Of a stretch of DNA of 11,918 nucleotides, positions 4,964-11,918 are shown piece after piece; the first letter of the stretch is position 1; each line of letters begins with the position of its first letter. The DNA lies in the NCBI GenBank assembly GCA_002428385.1, contig DIWB01000035.1:1-11918 (forward strand), read 5' to 3'. The translations under genes and the position numbers were made by a program. The notes beneath the pieces are model-generated. The model saw nothing but the letters and a program-made list of their open reading frames with translations. It made no database searches and was not told the origin of the DNA. This DNA comes from Bacteroidales bacterium UBA6117 (lineage in GTDB: Bacteria > Bacteroidota > Bacteroidia > Bacteroidales > VadinHA17).

Positions 4964-7426
4964 CTACTCCCTGTAAAATACTCTTTTCACCCTGGCAGGG
5001 ATTGATGTGAGAATCTCATAAGGTATTGTTCCGCACTGTCCTGCAATTTCGCTGATCGGTATATTTGGTCCGAATATCTCGGCATCATCCCCTTCCGCGG
5101 CGTTTGATCCGGTAACATCGGCCATGCAAATATCCATGCATATGTTACCGACAAGGGGGACTTTCCTTCCTTTGACGAACAGGGATCCTTTGCCATTCCC
5201 AAGGATCCTTCTTAGCCCGTCAGCATATCCGACAGGAAGTATGGCTATAAGGCGCTCCCTGTCTGATATGTCCCTGCAACCGTAACCAACAGGCTCGCCG
5301 GCCGGCACTTTCTTCACCTGCAGTATCCTTGTCTTGAAGCGGCTAACCGGCCTCAGATTAATTCCCTTCCATGAACCGACACCGTAGATCCCTATTCCCG
5401 GCCTCACCATGTCGAACTGATACTGCGGAAACCTTATTATACCTGAAGTATTCAGGATGTGCTTCAGGAAGGGGTAGCCGGTTGCCTCCCTGATAATATC
5501 AGCCGCTTCAGTGAAGCGTTCGATCTGCCTGAGGGTGAATTCATCATAGGAAGGGTCCTCACTGGCTGCAAGATGCGAGAAAACCGACATCACTTTCAGA
5601 CTGCTCTGCCCCCTGATCCTTGAAGCCAGTTCACCAAGTTCACCAGGCATGAATCCCAGCCGGTGCATACCGGTGTCGATTTTAAGGTGAACCGGATAAT
5701 CCTGGAGGCCGTTGCGGGCCGCAGCTTCGGCAAACCGGCCGAGAGAGGAAAAACTGTAAATTTCAGGCTCAAGGTTGTTTTCAAGCATATTCTCCACTGA
5801 TGAGACATCCGGATTCATAACAATAATCGGAAGCCTGACACCTGAGTTGCGGAGTTCAACACCCTCATCGGCATAAGCAACGCCAAGACAGCTTACTCGA
5901 TGAAACTCGAGAAGCGAAGCAATCTCGGCTCCTCCCGAACCGTAACCAAAAGCCTTGACCATGGCCATGATCCGGGTTTCGGGATGAAGAAACCTGCGGA
6001 ACTCGTTTATATTGTGCGAAATGGCATCGAGATTGATTTCGAGTACCGTGATGTGGACCTGCTGCTCCAGGAGCCTGGCGATCTTTTCAAATTCAAACTT
6101 TCGAGCACCCTTTAGAAGAATGACTTCTTTTCTGAAGTTTTTCGGATTAAAGTTTTCGATAAAATTCGCAGTCGAGTAATAAAACCTTGCATCATCGTCA
6201 AAAGAAGAGCTGTTCCTCATAAGGGCATCCCCTATCCCGATGAACTTGTCTATTCCGGTCTTCCTTACAAGTTCGGCAACACCGGCATAAAGCTCCTTCT
6301 CCTCGCGGCCGCTCTGGATGAAATCGGAAAGGATCAGAGTTGTCTTTGTATTATTCTGCGATCTGAGAAAGTCGAGAGCCATCTTCAGCGATCCCGGATC
6401 GGAATTATAATAGTCTTCTATAAGATGGCAGTTATTGATGCCGCTCTTCATCTCCATCCTCATTGCCACCGACATCAGTCCGGCCAGTCCGGTTTTAATA
6501 TCGGCGGGATCCATCCCCGTTACAAGACACACGCATGCTGCAGTAATTGCATTCTCGACCGATGCCGGGTCGATAAACGGGATCACGTAATCATCGGTCT
6601 TCCCGTCGTATTTCATTTCCAGACCTGTATAGCCGCTTTTGCTCTTTTTCTTCCTGACGAAGATCCTTGCTTCAGTGTCTTCAAGCGACCAGTCGACAAG
6701 GTTAATTGAACTAAGATAGCTGTCGCCCATGATCATCCTGCGAACCAGGGAGTGGTCCCTGCAGAAAACCACGGTAGAAGCGCCGGCAAACAGCTTCAGC
6801 TTTTCGGCAGCCTTTGCCTCATAACCTGTGAAATTTTCGTTGTGTGCATCCCCGATGTTTGTAATTACCCCTATGTCGGGCCTGATTACCTTCTGAAGCT
6901 TCTCCATCTCGCCGGGGAAGGAGATCCCTGCCTCAAATACCCCGTATCTGAATTTCTCATTGAGCTTCCAGACTGAAAGCGGCACTCCGATCTGTGAGTT
7001 GTAGCTTTTTGGGCTCCTTATGACCGGAGCCTTCCTCCCGAGCAGATCTCCCAGCCACTCCTTGACTATTGTTTTTCCGGCGCTTCCTGTTACTGCAATC
7101 ACGGGTGAACTAAAGCCAATTCGCCTGGATGCCGCAAGCAGCTGAAGAGCCTCAACTGTATTCCCGCAAAGGATAAAAGCTGCATCGGGGTAGTAGTCCG
7201 TGTTCACTGGAAGCTGTTCAACGATAAAGACCTTAACTCCTCTTCCGTAAAGTTCGTCAACAAAATCATGACCGTCGTGATTGGCTCCCCTGATTGCAAT
7301 GAAAGCCGTATTTTCAGTGTAACTCACCTGCCTGCTGTCGATCAGAAGATCGGAAACGATCAGGTTACCGGATCCGGTAAGGCTTCCTCCGGTAATCCGG
7401 GCAATATCGGATGATGTATAATCCAT
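4964..7426 (-). CDS. murF-alr: Bifunctional MurF / alanine racemase fusion
   Basis: An 820-residue cytosolic enzyme joining two cell-wall steps. The MurF half (about 1-455) adds D-Ala-D-Ala to UDP-MurNAc-tripeptide with ATP. It shows the N-terminal fold (LLIDSRQV, 27-34), the ATP loop TGSAGKT (113-119, Lys118), VITNIGDAHNENF (187-199) and EDYYNSDPGS (337-346). The alanine racemase half (about 460-820) converts L-Ala to D-Ala using PLP. It shows Lys491 in MVKAFGYGSG as the PLP lysine, DTGMHRLG (584-591), probable catalytic Tyr715 in EPVGYG, LPVGYADG (730-737) and GNICMDICMAD (760-770). The frame is open upstream to an ATG at 7570, but that lies inside tdk. ATG 7426, one base after the tdk stop, begins MDYTSSDIARITGG as expected for MurF, so I chose it. 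This fusion is known in Bacteroidota. The loop has Ala117 where Asn is usual (GSNGKT). Translation is likely coupled to tdk. Confidence 0.96.
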   Translation of the reverse strand: MDYTSSDIARITGGSLTGSGNLIVSDLLIDSRQVSYTENTAFIAIRGANHDGHDFVDELYGRGVKVFIVEQLPVNTDYYPDAAFILCGNTVEALQLLAASRRIGFSSPVIAVTGSAGKTIVKEWLGDLLGRKAPVIRSPKSYNSQIGVPLSVWKLNEKFRYGVFEAGISFPGEMEKLQKVIRPDIGVITNIGDAHNENFTGYEAKAAEKLKLFAGASTVVFCRDHSLVRRMIMGDSYLSSINLVDWSLEDTEARIFVRKKKSKSGYTGLEMKYDGKTDDYVIPFIDPASVENAITAACVCLVTGMDPADIKTGLAGLMSVAMRMEMKSGINNCHLIEDYYNSDPGSLKMALDFLRSQNNTKTTLILSDFIQSGREEKELYAGVAELVRKTGIDKFIGIGDALMRNSSSFDDDARFYYSTANFIENFNPKNFRKEVILLKGARKFEFEKIARLLEQQVHITVLEINLDAISHNINEFRRFLHPETRIMAMVKAFGYGSGGAEIASLLEFHRVSCLGVAYADEGVELRNSGVRLPIIVMNPDVSSVENMLENNLEPEIYSFSSLGRFAEAAARNGLQDYPVHLKIDTGMHRLGFMPGELGELASRIRGQSSLKVMSVFSHLAASEDPSYDEFTLRQIERFTEAADIIREATGYPFLKHILNTSGIIRFPQYQFDMVRPGIGIYGVGSWKGINLRPVSRFKTRILQVKKVPAGEPVGYGCRDISDRERLIAILPVGYADGLRRILGNGKGSLFVKGRKVPLVGNICMDICMADVTGSNAAEGDDAEIFGPNIPISEIAGQCGTIPYEILTSIPARVKRVFYRE

Positions 7427-7427
7427 A

Positions 7428-8012
7428 CTATGTTTTGCTTGTTGCCTTGATGTAGCACTCCCTGCAAAGGGGCTCATATTTGTCCTTTTCGCCAAGGACG
7501 ACCACCTGTGACTCTTCCGACTTGCGATGTGAAAACTGGGCCAGGCTTCCGCAACGCATGCAGATCGCATGAACCTTGGTAATATATTCTGCTATTGACA
7601 GCAGGGCCGGCATCGGACCAAAGGGATTGCCCATGAAATCCATGTCGAGACCGGCAACCACAATCCTCACACCGCTGTCCGCCAGCTTGTTGCAGACCTC
7701 AACAACCGAATTGTCAAAGAACTGGGCCTCATCAATCCCGACCACATCGACATTATCGGCAAGAAGCAGGATTGAAGCCGCATTTTCGACGGGTGTGGAG
7801 ACAATTGACTTGTCATCGTGCGAGACAATCATCGTCCCGGAGTAACGATTGTCGACCGTGGGTTTGAAAATCTCGACCTTAAGGCCTGCAAACCGGGCCC
7901 GGCGAAGTCTCCTTATCAATTCTTCCGTCTTGCCGGAAAACATTGATCCAGTGATCACTTCAATTGTTCCGCGTCGCCCTGTCACCCTGCCTGAATTCTC
8001 GAGAAAGTCCAT
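7428..8012 (-). CDS. tdk: Thymidine kinase (type II)
   Basis: This 194-residue cytosolic enzyme phosphorylates thymidine (and usually deoxyuridine) with ATP for dTMP salvage. The P-loop GSMFSGKT is at 22-29, the Walker B/catalytic segment VGIDEAQFF at 91-99 has Glu95 as the probable base, and GLDMDFMGNPFGPMP lies at 121-135. The structural zinc site is complete: Cys151, Cys154, Cys183 and Cys186. Length and motif order are normal for the tetrameric bacterial/human-TK1-like family. The short N-terminal extension before the first strand (RGTIEVITGSM) is also normal. It is the first gene of a - strand pair with murF-alr, and its stop codon is one base from the murF-alr start. It diverges from the hypothetical protein/rsmI operon across 118 bases. 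I see no good -7 element for it in that gap. Confidence 0.98.
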   Translation of the reverse strand: MDFLENSGRVTGRRGTIEVITGSMFSGKTEELIRRLRRARFAGLKVEIFKPTVDNRYSGTMIVSHDDKSIVSTPVENAASILLLADNVDVVGIDEAQFFDNSVVEVCNKLADSGVRIVVAGLDMDFMGNPFGPMPALLSIAEYITKVHAICMRCGSLAQFSHRKSEESQVVVLGEKDKYEPLCRECYIKATSKT

Positions 8013-8040
8013 ACCCTGTCAGTGCCGTTTCTGAATAACT

Positions 8041-8057
8041 TAATTGTAACTCAATTA
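8041..8057. promoter_or_regulatory. Inverted repeat in the tdk divergent gap
   Basis: TAATTG (8041-8046) and CAATTA (8052-8057) are exact reverse complements around TAACT, with further imperfect symmetry outside. The site lies between the divergent tdk and the 8131 gene and just upstream of the + strand promoter, so it could be a shared operator. It is AT-rich and short, so chance is possible. Confidence 0.3.
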
Positions 8058-8089
8058 GTCGAAGACTTGAGTAATAATATTTATTTTTG
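8055..8089 (+). promoter_or_regulatory. Bacteroidota-type promoter for the 8131-rsmI-DUF5686 operon
   Basis: TATTTTTG at 8082-8089 matches TAnnTTTG exactly. TTAG at 8055-8058, 23 bases upstream, is a weak -33 candidate. Transcription would start near 8096 and leave a leader of about 35 bases before ATG 8131. No other promoter-like sequence is needed for the two overlapping downstream genes. Confidence 0.5.
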
Positions 8090-8130
8090 CAAAATAAGGA
8101 AAATGCTTCGTTAATATTATACCGGAAGTC

Positions 8131-8823
8131 ATGGATTTGAATGCAACCATCGATATTATCATAAAGGACCTCAATGAAGCCAGGGAAATCATTGATGATC
8201 TGAAAAGTTATCCCGGCGTTCCCGAGTTTCAGGTAGAGCTCGCAAAATCAAAATGCAAAAGCGCCTGTGACGTGATTGCACTGATCAAGAGAATAAACCT
8301 GGCAGCACCCCCTCCCGCTGAGCCACGCGAACCTCGCGTTGAACCAGTGACTGAAAAAAAAGCTGAACAGCATGTTGAACCCCTGATTGAAAAGGCTGAA
8401 CCGCATGTTGAACCCGTAATTGAAAAATCTGAACCGAAGCCTGAAAAGGAGACCGTAAGGCCGGCAGATAAAAAGCCCGCAGGTTTTTCAATAATAGCGG
8501 ACCAGTATACCGGCAGACCGGAAAGTTTCAATGAGAAGCTCGGAACCAGGAAACCCGGAGACGATGTACTTGAAATATTAAGGTCGAAACCTCTGTCAAG
8601 CCTCGACGAGGCAATCGGGATAAATGACAAATTCCTGTTCATCAGGGAGATATTCGACGGTAATACTGACTCATACAACGAGGCTATTCAGAAGCTGGAA
8701 AAAGTGGGTAACATTTCGGATGCCATGGCCGTCATAATGGGGTACGCAGGCGACAATTCGGGCAGTGAAGCAGTTACCCAGCTCGTCGACCTGATAAAAC
8801 GCAAGTTCATCGCACATGAGTAA
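8131..8823 (+). CDS. Conserved-looking hypothetical protein, two helical domains with repeat linker
   Basis: A 230-residue acidic/basic protein with no signal peptide or membrane segment, so probably cytosolic. Residues 1-56 look like a helical hairpin (MDLNATIDIIIKDLNEAREI, then a second helix with Cys42 and Cys46). Residues 57-116 are a low-complexity linker of Pro, Glu and Lys with three tandem copies of an 11-12-residue unit (RVEPVTEKKAEQ, HVEPLIEKAEP, HVEPVIEKSEP). Residues 145-230 form a compact helical domain with the segment AIGINDKFLFIREIFDGNTDSYNEAI. I recall this C-terminal segment as conserved in unnamed Bacteroidota proteins, but I know no function and assign none. Its stop overlaps the rsmI start by 8 bases, which points to translational coupling and perhaps a role in ribosome- or envelope-related work, but that is only context. 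Confidence 0.85.
   Translation: MDLNATIDIIIKDLNEAREIIDDLKSYPGVPEFQVELAKSKCKSACDVIALIKRINLAAPPPAEPREPRVEPVTEKKAEQHVEPLIEKAEPHVEPVIEKSEPKPEKETVRPADKKPAGFSIIADQYTGRPESFNEKLGTRKPGDDVLEILRSKPLSSLDEAIGINDKFLFIREIFDGNTDSYNEAIQKLEKVGNISDAMAVIMGYAGDNSGSEAVTQLVDLIKRKFIAHE
8335..8436 (+). repeat. Three tandem 33-36-base repeats inside the linker
   Basis: Units at 8335-8370 (36 bases), 8371-8403 (33) and 8404-8436 (33) encode the linker repeats. The second and third copies are highly similar at the base level as well as in protein, and the first has one extra Lys codon. All differences are multiples of three, so the frame is kept. Such an array can change copy number by slippage and thereby alter linker length between strains. 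Confidence 0.8.
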
Positions 8824-9487
8824 ACTCTTCCTCGTACCTACCCCAATCGGCAACCTCAAAGACATAACTTTCAGGGCAATAGAGGTACTGGGGAGTGTCG
8901 GCCTGATCCTGGCCGAAGACACCCGACAGGCAGCCAAGCTTCTCAATCACTACAAAATAAGCACTCCTGTCCAGTCGCATCACATGTTCAACGAGCACCG
9001 GACATCAGAAGCAATATGCGCAAGGATACTGTCAGGCACTGCGACTGCCCTCATTTCAGATGCCGGCACTCCCGGAATATCCGATCCCGGATTCCTGCTT
9101 GTAAGAACCTGCCTTGAAAAAGGTATAGAAGTCGAAACCCTTCCCGGAGCTTCGGCCCTGCTGCCGGCGCTTGTAAATTCGGGACTCCCCTGCGAGAGAT
9201 TCTGCTTCGAAGGATTTCTTCCTCCAAAAAAGGGAAGGAATAAAAGGATCACTTCCCTGGCTGATGAAGCCCGGACAATGATATTCTACGAATCGCCCTA
9301 CCGCCTCGTAAGGACACTTGAGGATCTGGCAGCCTGTTTCGGACCCGGCCGCGAAGCTTCAGTATCGAGGGAACTTACCAAGATTTACGAGGAGACCGTC
9401 CGCGGAACCCTTGAATCGCTGGCAGGCCACTTTAAGGATCATACACCCAAAGGAGAGATAGTGATAATAGTTGCAGGAAAAAAATGA
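8816..9487 (+). CDS. rsmI: 16S rRNA (cytidine-1402 2'-O)-methyltransferase
   Basis: This 223-residue SAM-dependent enzyme methylates the ribose of C1402 in the 16S rRNA decoding centre. It belongs to the tetrapyrrole-methylase fold. Visible motifs are VPTPIGNLKDIT (7-18), AEDTR (33-37), SDAGTPGISDPG (81-92), LPGASA (109-114), GFLPPKKGRNKR (133-144), FYESPYR (157-163), SRELTKIYEE (184-193) and GEIVIIV (213-219). It is shorter than the E. coli enzyme because it ends right after the catalytic fold and lacks the C-terminal extension, which I take as normal for this phylum. Its ATG overlaps the upstream gene by 8 bases, and its TGA overlaps the next ATG (ATGA), so all three genes are likely read from one message. 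Confidence 0.97.
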   Translation: MSKLFLVPTPIGNLKDITFRAIEVLGSVGLILAEDTRQAAKLLNHYKISTPVQSHHMFNEHRTSEAICARILSGTATALISDAGTPGISDPGFLLVRTCLEKGIEVETLPGASALLPALVNSGLPCERFCFEGFLPPKKGRNKRITSLADEARTMIFYESPYRLVRTLEDLAACFGPGREASVSRELTKIYEETVRGTLESLAGHFKDHTPKGEIVIIVAGKK

Positions 9488-11918
9488 CCGGACAAGCAGA
9501 CAAGCGACATTTGAAATGCCGGGGAGGGACAATGCTCTGGCTTCTGGTCGTGTTTGCACTTGCTGAAATCCCTGCAGTTTCGCAGAAACTTAAAGGCAAA
9601 ATCCTCGATCAGTCGGGGCAGCCTGTGGGATATGCAACGGTGTATATCGATGAAATAAAGCTTGGAACCACCTCAAATGCCAGGGGCGATTACGAACTCC
9701 GGCTTCCGCCGGGAAATTACATGGTTCTCTTTCAAAGTCTTGGTTATGAGCCGGTTATTGAGAGTGTCACCATCGGCGAGAATGATGTTGAAAAGAACGC
9801 GGTACTCCCCGAACAGATCTACGAAATCCAGGAGGTAAGGATCTCACCCTCAGGAGAAGATCCCGCTCTGTCAATAATGAGGAAGGTAATCGGACTGGCT
9901 CCTTACTACCTAAACTACATTGATCATTACAAAGCCGAAGTATATATAAAGGGCAACCTGTACATGCGGAAGATCCCGAAACTCATTCAGAAATCGATGA
10001 GGATGGGAAGCACCGGCGAAAGCAACTATGTCTCAGCAGGAGGAAAAGCCACCGAGAATGAAGACATCATCAAAGAAGGTGATTCATTCTTCCTGGAATC
10101 CTACAATGAAATCGAATTCACTGCACCGGATAAATATGTCCAGCGAGTAATTTCTCTCAACAGCACCTTCCCGGATCAGGGCAACGATATCTCGCCAATG
10201 GATTACATACAGGCCAGCTTCTATCAACCCGTGATTGCAGAGCTGGCTATCTCGCCGCTTTCTCCCCAGGCTTTCTCTTACTATAAATTCAGGTATATAG
10301 GCACCACTTTCCAGGGGAATAATACAATAAACAAAATTGAGGTGATCCCGAGACAGAAAAGCCAGCAATTATTTTCGGGAACAATATTCATCATAGAGGA
10401 CCTCTGGTGCCTTCACAGTGTAGACCTTACAAATGAGAACATTGCAGGAAAAATAAGAGTAAGGGAGCTTTACATTCCGGTAAGGGAAGATGTCTGGATG
10501 CCTGTCAGCCATCAGTTCGACATCGATCTTCAGATAATCGGGATCAGGGCAGATGTCGGTTATACCAGCTCTGTCAAATATCTCGATGTGCAACCCAATG
10601 AAAAACTTCAGAAGCCCGGCGACCTGGCTACCGGATTCGCAGGGAGATATCAACCTGATTCGCTTGTTACAAAATCGGGGAGTGAAATAAACAGGATACT
10701 TCAGAAAGAGGAACTGACAAACCGCGATATGGTGAAACTGGGAAGACTTCTCGAAAAGGAATCCAAAAACACCAGACCCGACAGTGTGGTGAACAGCCTT
10801 GAGATAAAGGATAACACAACCCATATCATAGAACCTGATGCCGCGAAGAAGGACAGCGCTTACTGGGCCGACATCAGGCCGATTCCTCTTTCCGAGATCG
10901 AACTTAAAAGCGTCAGGAAAAGCGACAGCATAAAAATGGCAGCATCAGGCATCCGGAAAACAGTAACCGATACCGCTTCATTCCAGGGCAATCAGAAAAG
11001 ACAATCAGGCTTCAGGACTGTCATCAACAGGGTAATGTCAGGACACACATGGTCGGATACATCCGGGTTAAGATTCACCTACGGAGGGTTGGTGAACCTA
11101 AAAAGCCTGAGTTTTAATACGGTGGACGGATTTATCTACGGCCTTGACTTCAGGATCAATAAACAACTCAGGCATTCCCGAAGCATTTCGGTGTATCCCG
11201 ACTTCCGCTGGGCATTCAGCAGGGAGAAGCTGATGTGGGGAGTAAATGCCAACTATTCGATTCAGGGAATGAATCCTTCACAGTTCTACCTCAGGACAGG
11301 CAGCTCGGGCAGCGATATGGGCAAAGGAGGTGGAATAAATCCACTTATTAATTCCATCACCTCACTTCTGATGGAGCGTAACTTTTTGAAACTCTACGAC
11401 AGCAGATACCTTACCCTGGGGTATGAAAAAGAGATTGTCAACGGGCTCAAACTGAACTTCGAAGGAGGATATGAAGAAAGAAGAATACTTGAAAACACCA
11501 CCTCATTCTCCGTTTTCGACACAAAAAGAGAGTATACCCCCAACCTGCCGGAAAACGAATATCTCAATCCTGAAAATGGAACTGGCAGCTATCTGAAGGA
11601 CCAGAAGCATTTTGAATTTGTAACAAATGTTACATTTACACCGTATCAGAAGTACAGGGTATACAAAGGCAACAAGTCGCCCCAGGGATCCGACTGGCCG
11701 ACCTTTATGTTCACATGGAAGCACGGGGCAAACCTGGCCTCACCATATTCGGGCAAGTACAGTCATTTCGACATGTTCCGTTTCGAAGTGTCGCAGCAGC
11801 GTGAGACAGGACCATTCAGCGAGTTCAGATGGAGGATAAGGACAGGAGGTGTGGCCGATAACAGCAATCTGCCCTGGTTCGATTTCTTCCACTTCAATTC
11901 CCAGCCAATAAGGGTGCT
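9484..11918 (+). CDS. DUF5686-family outer-membrane protein with carboxypeptidase-regulatory-like domain (3' end missing)
   Basis: The frame stays open from ATG 9484 to the window end: 811 codons, with the C-terminus outside. A signal peptide is at about residues 1-34 (KRHLKCRGG, then MLWLLVVFALAEIPAVS). Residues 35-118 form a carboxypeptidase-regulatory-like beta-sandwich: KGKILDQSGQPVGYATVYI, GTTSNARGDYELRLPPG, then FQSLGYEP. The remainder matches the DUF5686 pattern, starting near YKAEVYIKGNLYMRKIPK (149-165). After about residue 520 it becomes a string of amphipathic, aromatic-rich strands typical of a large outer-membrane barrel. Function is unknown; the first domain is shared with SusC-type transporters, but no TonB plug is visible. 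The start overlaps rsmI as ATGA. An in-frame ATG at 9532 (residue 17) is preceded by GGGGAGGG, unusually Shine-Dalgarno-like for this phylum, and would give a tidier signal peptide, so the true start is uncertain. Confidence 0.88.
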   Translation, partial: MTGQADKRHLKCRGGTMLWLLVVFALAEIPAVSQKLKGKILDQSGQPVGYATVYIDEIKLGTTSNARGDYELRLPPGNYMVLFQSLGYEPVIESVTIGENDVEKNAVLPEQIYEIQEVRISPSGEDPALSIMRKVIGLAPYYLNYIDHYKAEVYIKGNLYMRKIPKLIQKSMRMGSTGESNYVSAGGKATENEDIIKEGDSFFLESYNEIEFTAPDKYVQRVISLNSTFPDQGNDISPMDYIQASFYQPVIAELAISPLSPQAFSYYKFRYIGTTFQGNNTINKIEVIPRQKSQQLFSGTIFIIEDLWCLHSVDLTNENIAGKIRVRELYIPVREDVWMPVSHQFDIDLQIIGIRADVGYTSSVKYLDVQPNEKLQKPGDLATGFAGRYQPDSLVTKSGSEINRILQKEELTNRDMVKLGRLLEKESKNTRPDSVVNSLEIKDNTTHIIEPDAAKKDSAYWADIRPIPLSEIELKSVRKSDSIKMAASGIRKTVTDTASFQGNQKRQSGFRTVINRVMSGHTWSDTSGLRFTYGGLVNLKSLSFNTVDGFIYGLDFRINKQLRHSRSISVYPDFRWAFSREKLMWGVNANYSIQGMNPSQFYLRTGSSGSDMGKGGGINPLINSITSLLMERNFLKLYDSRYLTLGYEKEIVNGLKLNFEGGYEERRILENTTSFSVFDTKREYTPNLPENEYLNPENGTGSYLKDQKHFEFVTNVTFTPYQKYRVYKGNKSPQGSDWPTFMFTWKHGANLASPYSGKYSHFDMFRFEVSQQRETGPFSEFRWRIRTGGVADNSNLPWFDFFHFNSQPIRV

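Noticed and set aside
6425..6976. Open frames on the + strand inside murF-alr
   Set aside because: They are antisense to the highly conserved MurF half and show no family motif.
7427..7570. Upstream ATG extending murF-alr by 48 codons
   Set aside because: The extension lies inside tdk in another frame and looks unlike a Mur ligase; ATG 7426 begins the expected fold.
8335..8436. Possible CRISPR-like repeat array
   Set aside because: The units are contiguous, in frame and encode protein repeats, with no spacers and no cas genes nearby.
8229..8678. 149-codon open frame on the - strand
   Set aside because: It is antisense to the hypothetical gene; its repetitive Gly/Ser/Thr translation is a by-product of the Pro/Glu linker repeats.

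Overview
The window looks like a chromosomal segment from a Bacteroidota bacterium, probably a Bacteroidales-type or marine/sediment relative. The evidence is a GldB-type lipoprotein, a PorT-like outer-membrane barrel, the single-polypeptide MurF-Alr fusion characteristic of this phylum, and a SusD-free but typical carboxypeptidase-regulatory-domain/DUF5686 outer-membrane protein. Several promoters match the Bacteroidota -7 element TAnnTTTG, and Shine-Dalgarno sequences are generally absent. No rRNA, tRNA, CRISPR array, transposase or phage gene was seen.

Layout. Positions 1-290 hold no convincing gene but carry a short perfect hairpin, a near-palindrome and a 12-bp-period array of three CTAYGTAR elements. 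The array sits directly before a 59-residue AbrB/MazE-like DNA-binding protein (291-470, +). This gene converges on gldB (574-1602, -) across a palindrome-rich gap. From the gap between gldB and the next gene, a + strand pair runs outward: a signal-peptide beta-barrel protein (1748-2443) and glutamine-dependent NAD+ synthase nadE (2454-4106), 10 bases apart. A separately promoted Crp/Fnr-type regulator follows (4252-4956, +). It converges with 7 bases to spare on a - strand pair, tdk (7428-8012) then murF-alr (4964-7426), whose coding regions are 1 base apart. Divergent from tdk is a tightly overlapping + operon: a two-domain hypothetical protein with a repetitive Pro/Glu linker (8131-8823), rsmI (8816-9487, 8-base overlap) and a DUF5686-family outer-membrane protein (9484 to beyond the window end, ATGA overlap).

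Functionally the segment is mostly core metabolism: NAD synthesis, dTMP salvage, peptidoglycan precursor synthesis with its D-alanine supply, and 16S rRNA methylation. Cell-envelope proteins typical of the phylum are interspersed. The part least like a core genome is the first 550 bases, where the small AbrB-like gene, its candidate operator array and the surrounding palindromes lie. I did not find a convincing new multi-gene defence or mobile system; the most interesting leads are that regulator/operator unit and the unnamed linker protein co-transcribed with rsmI.
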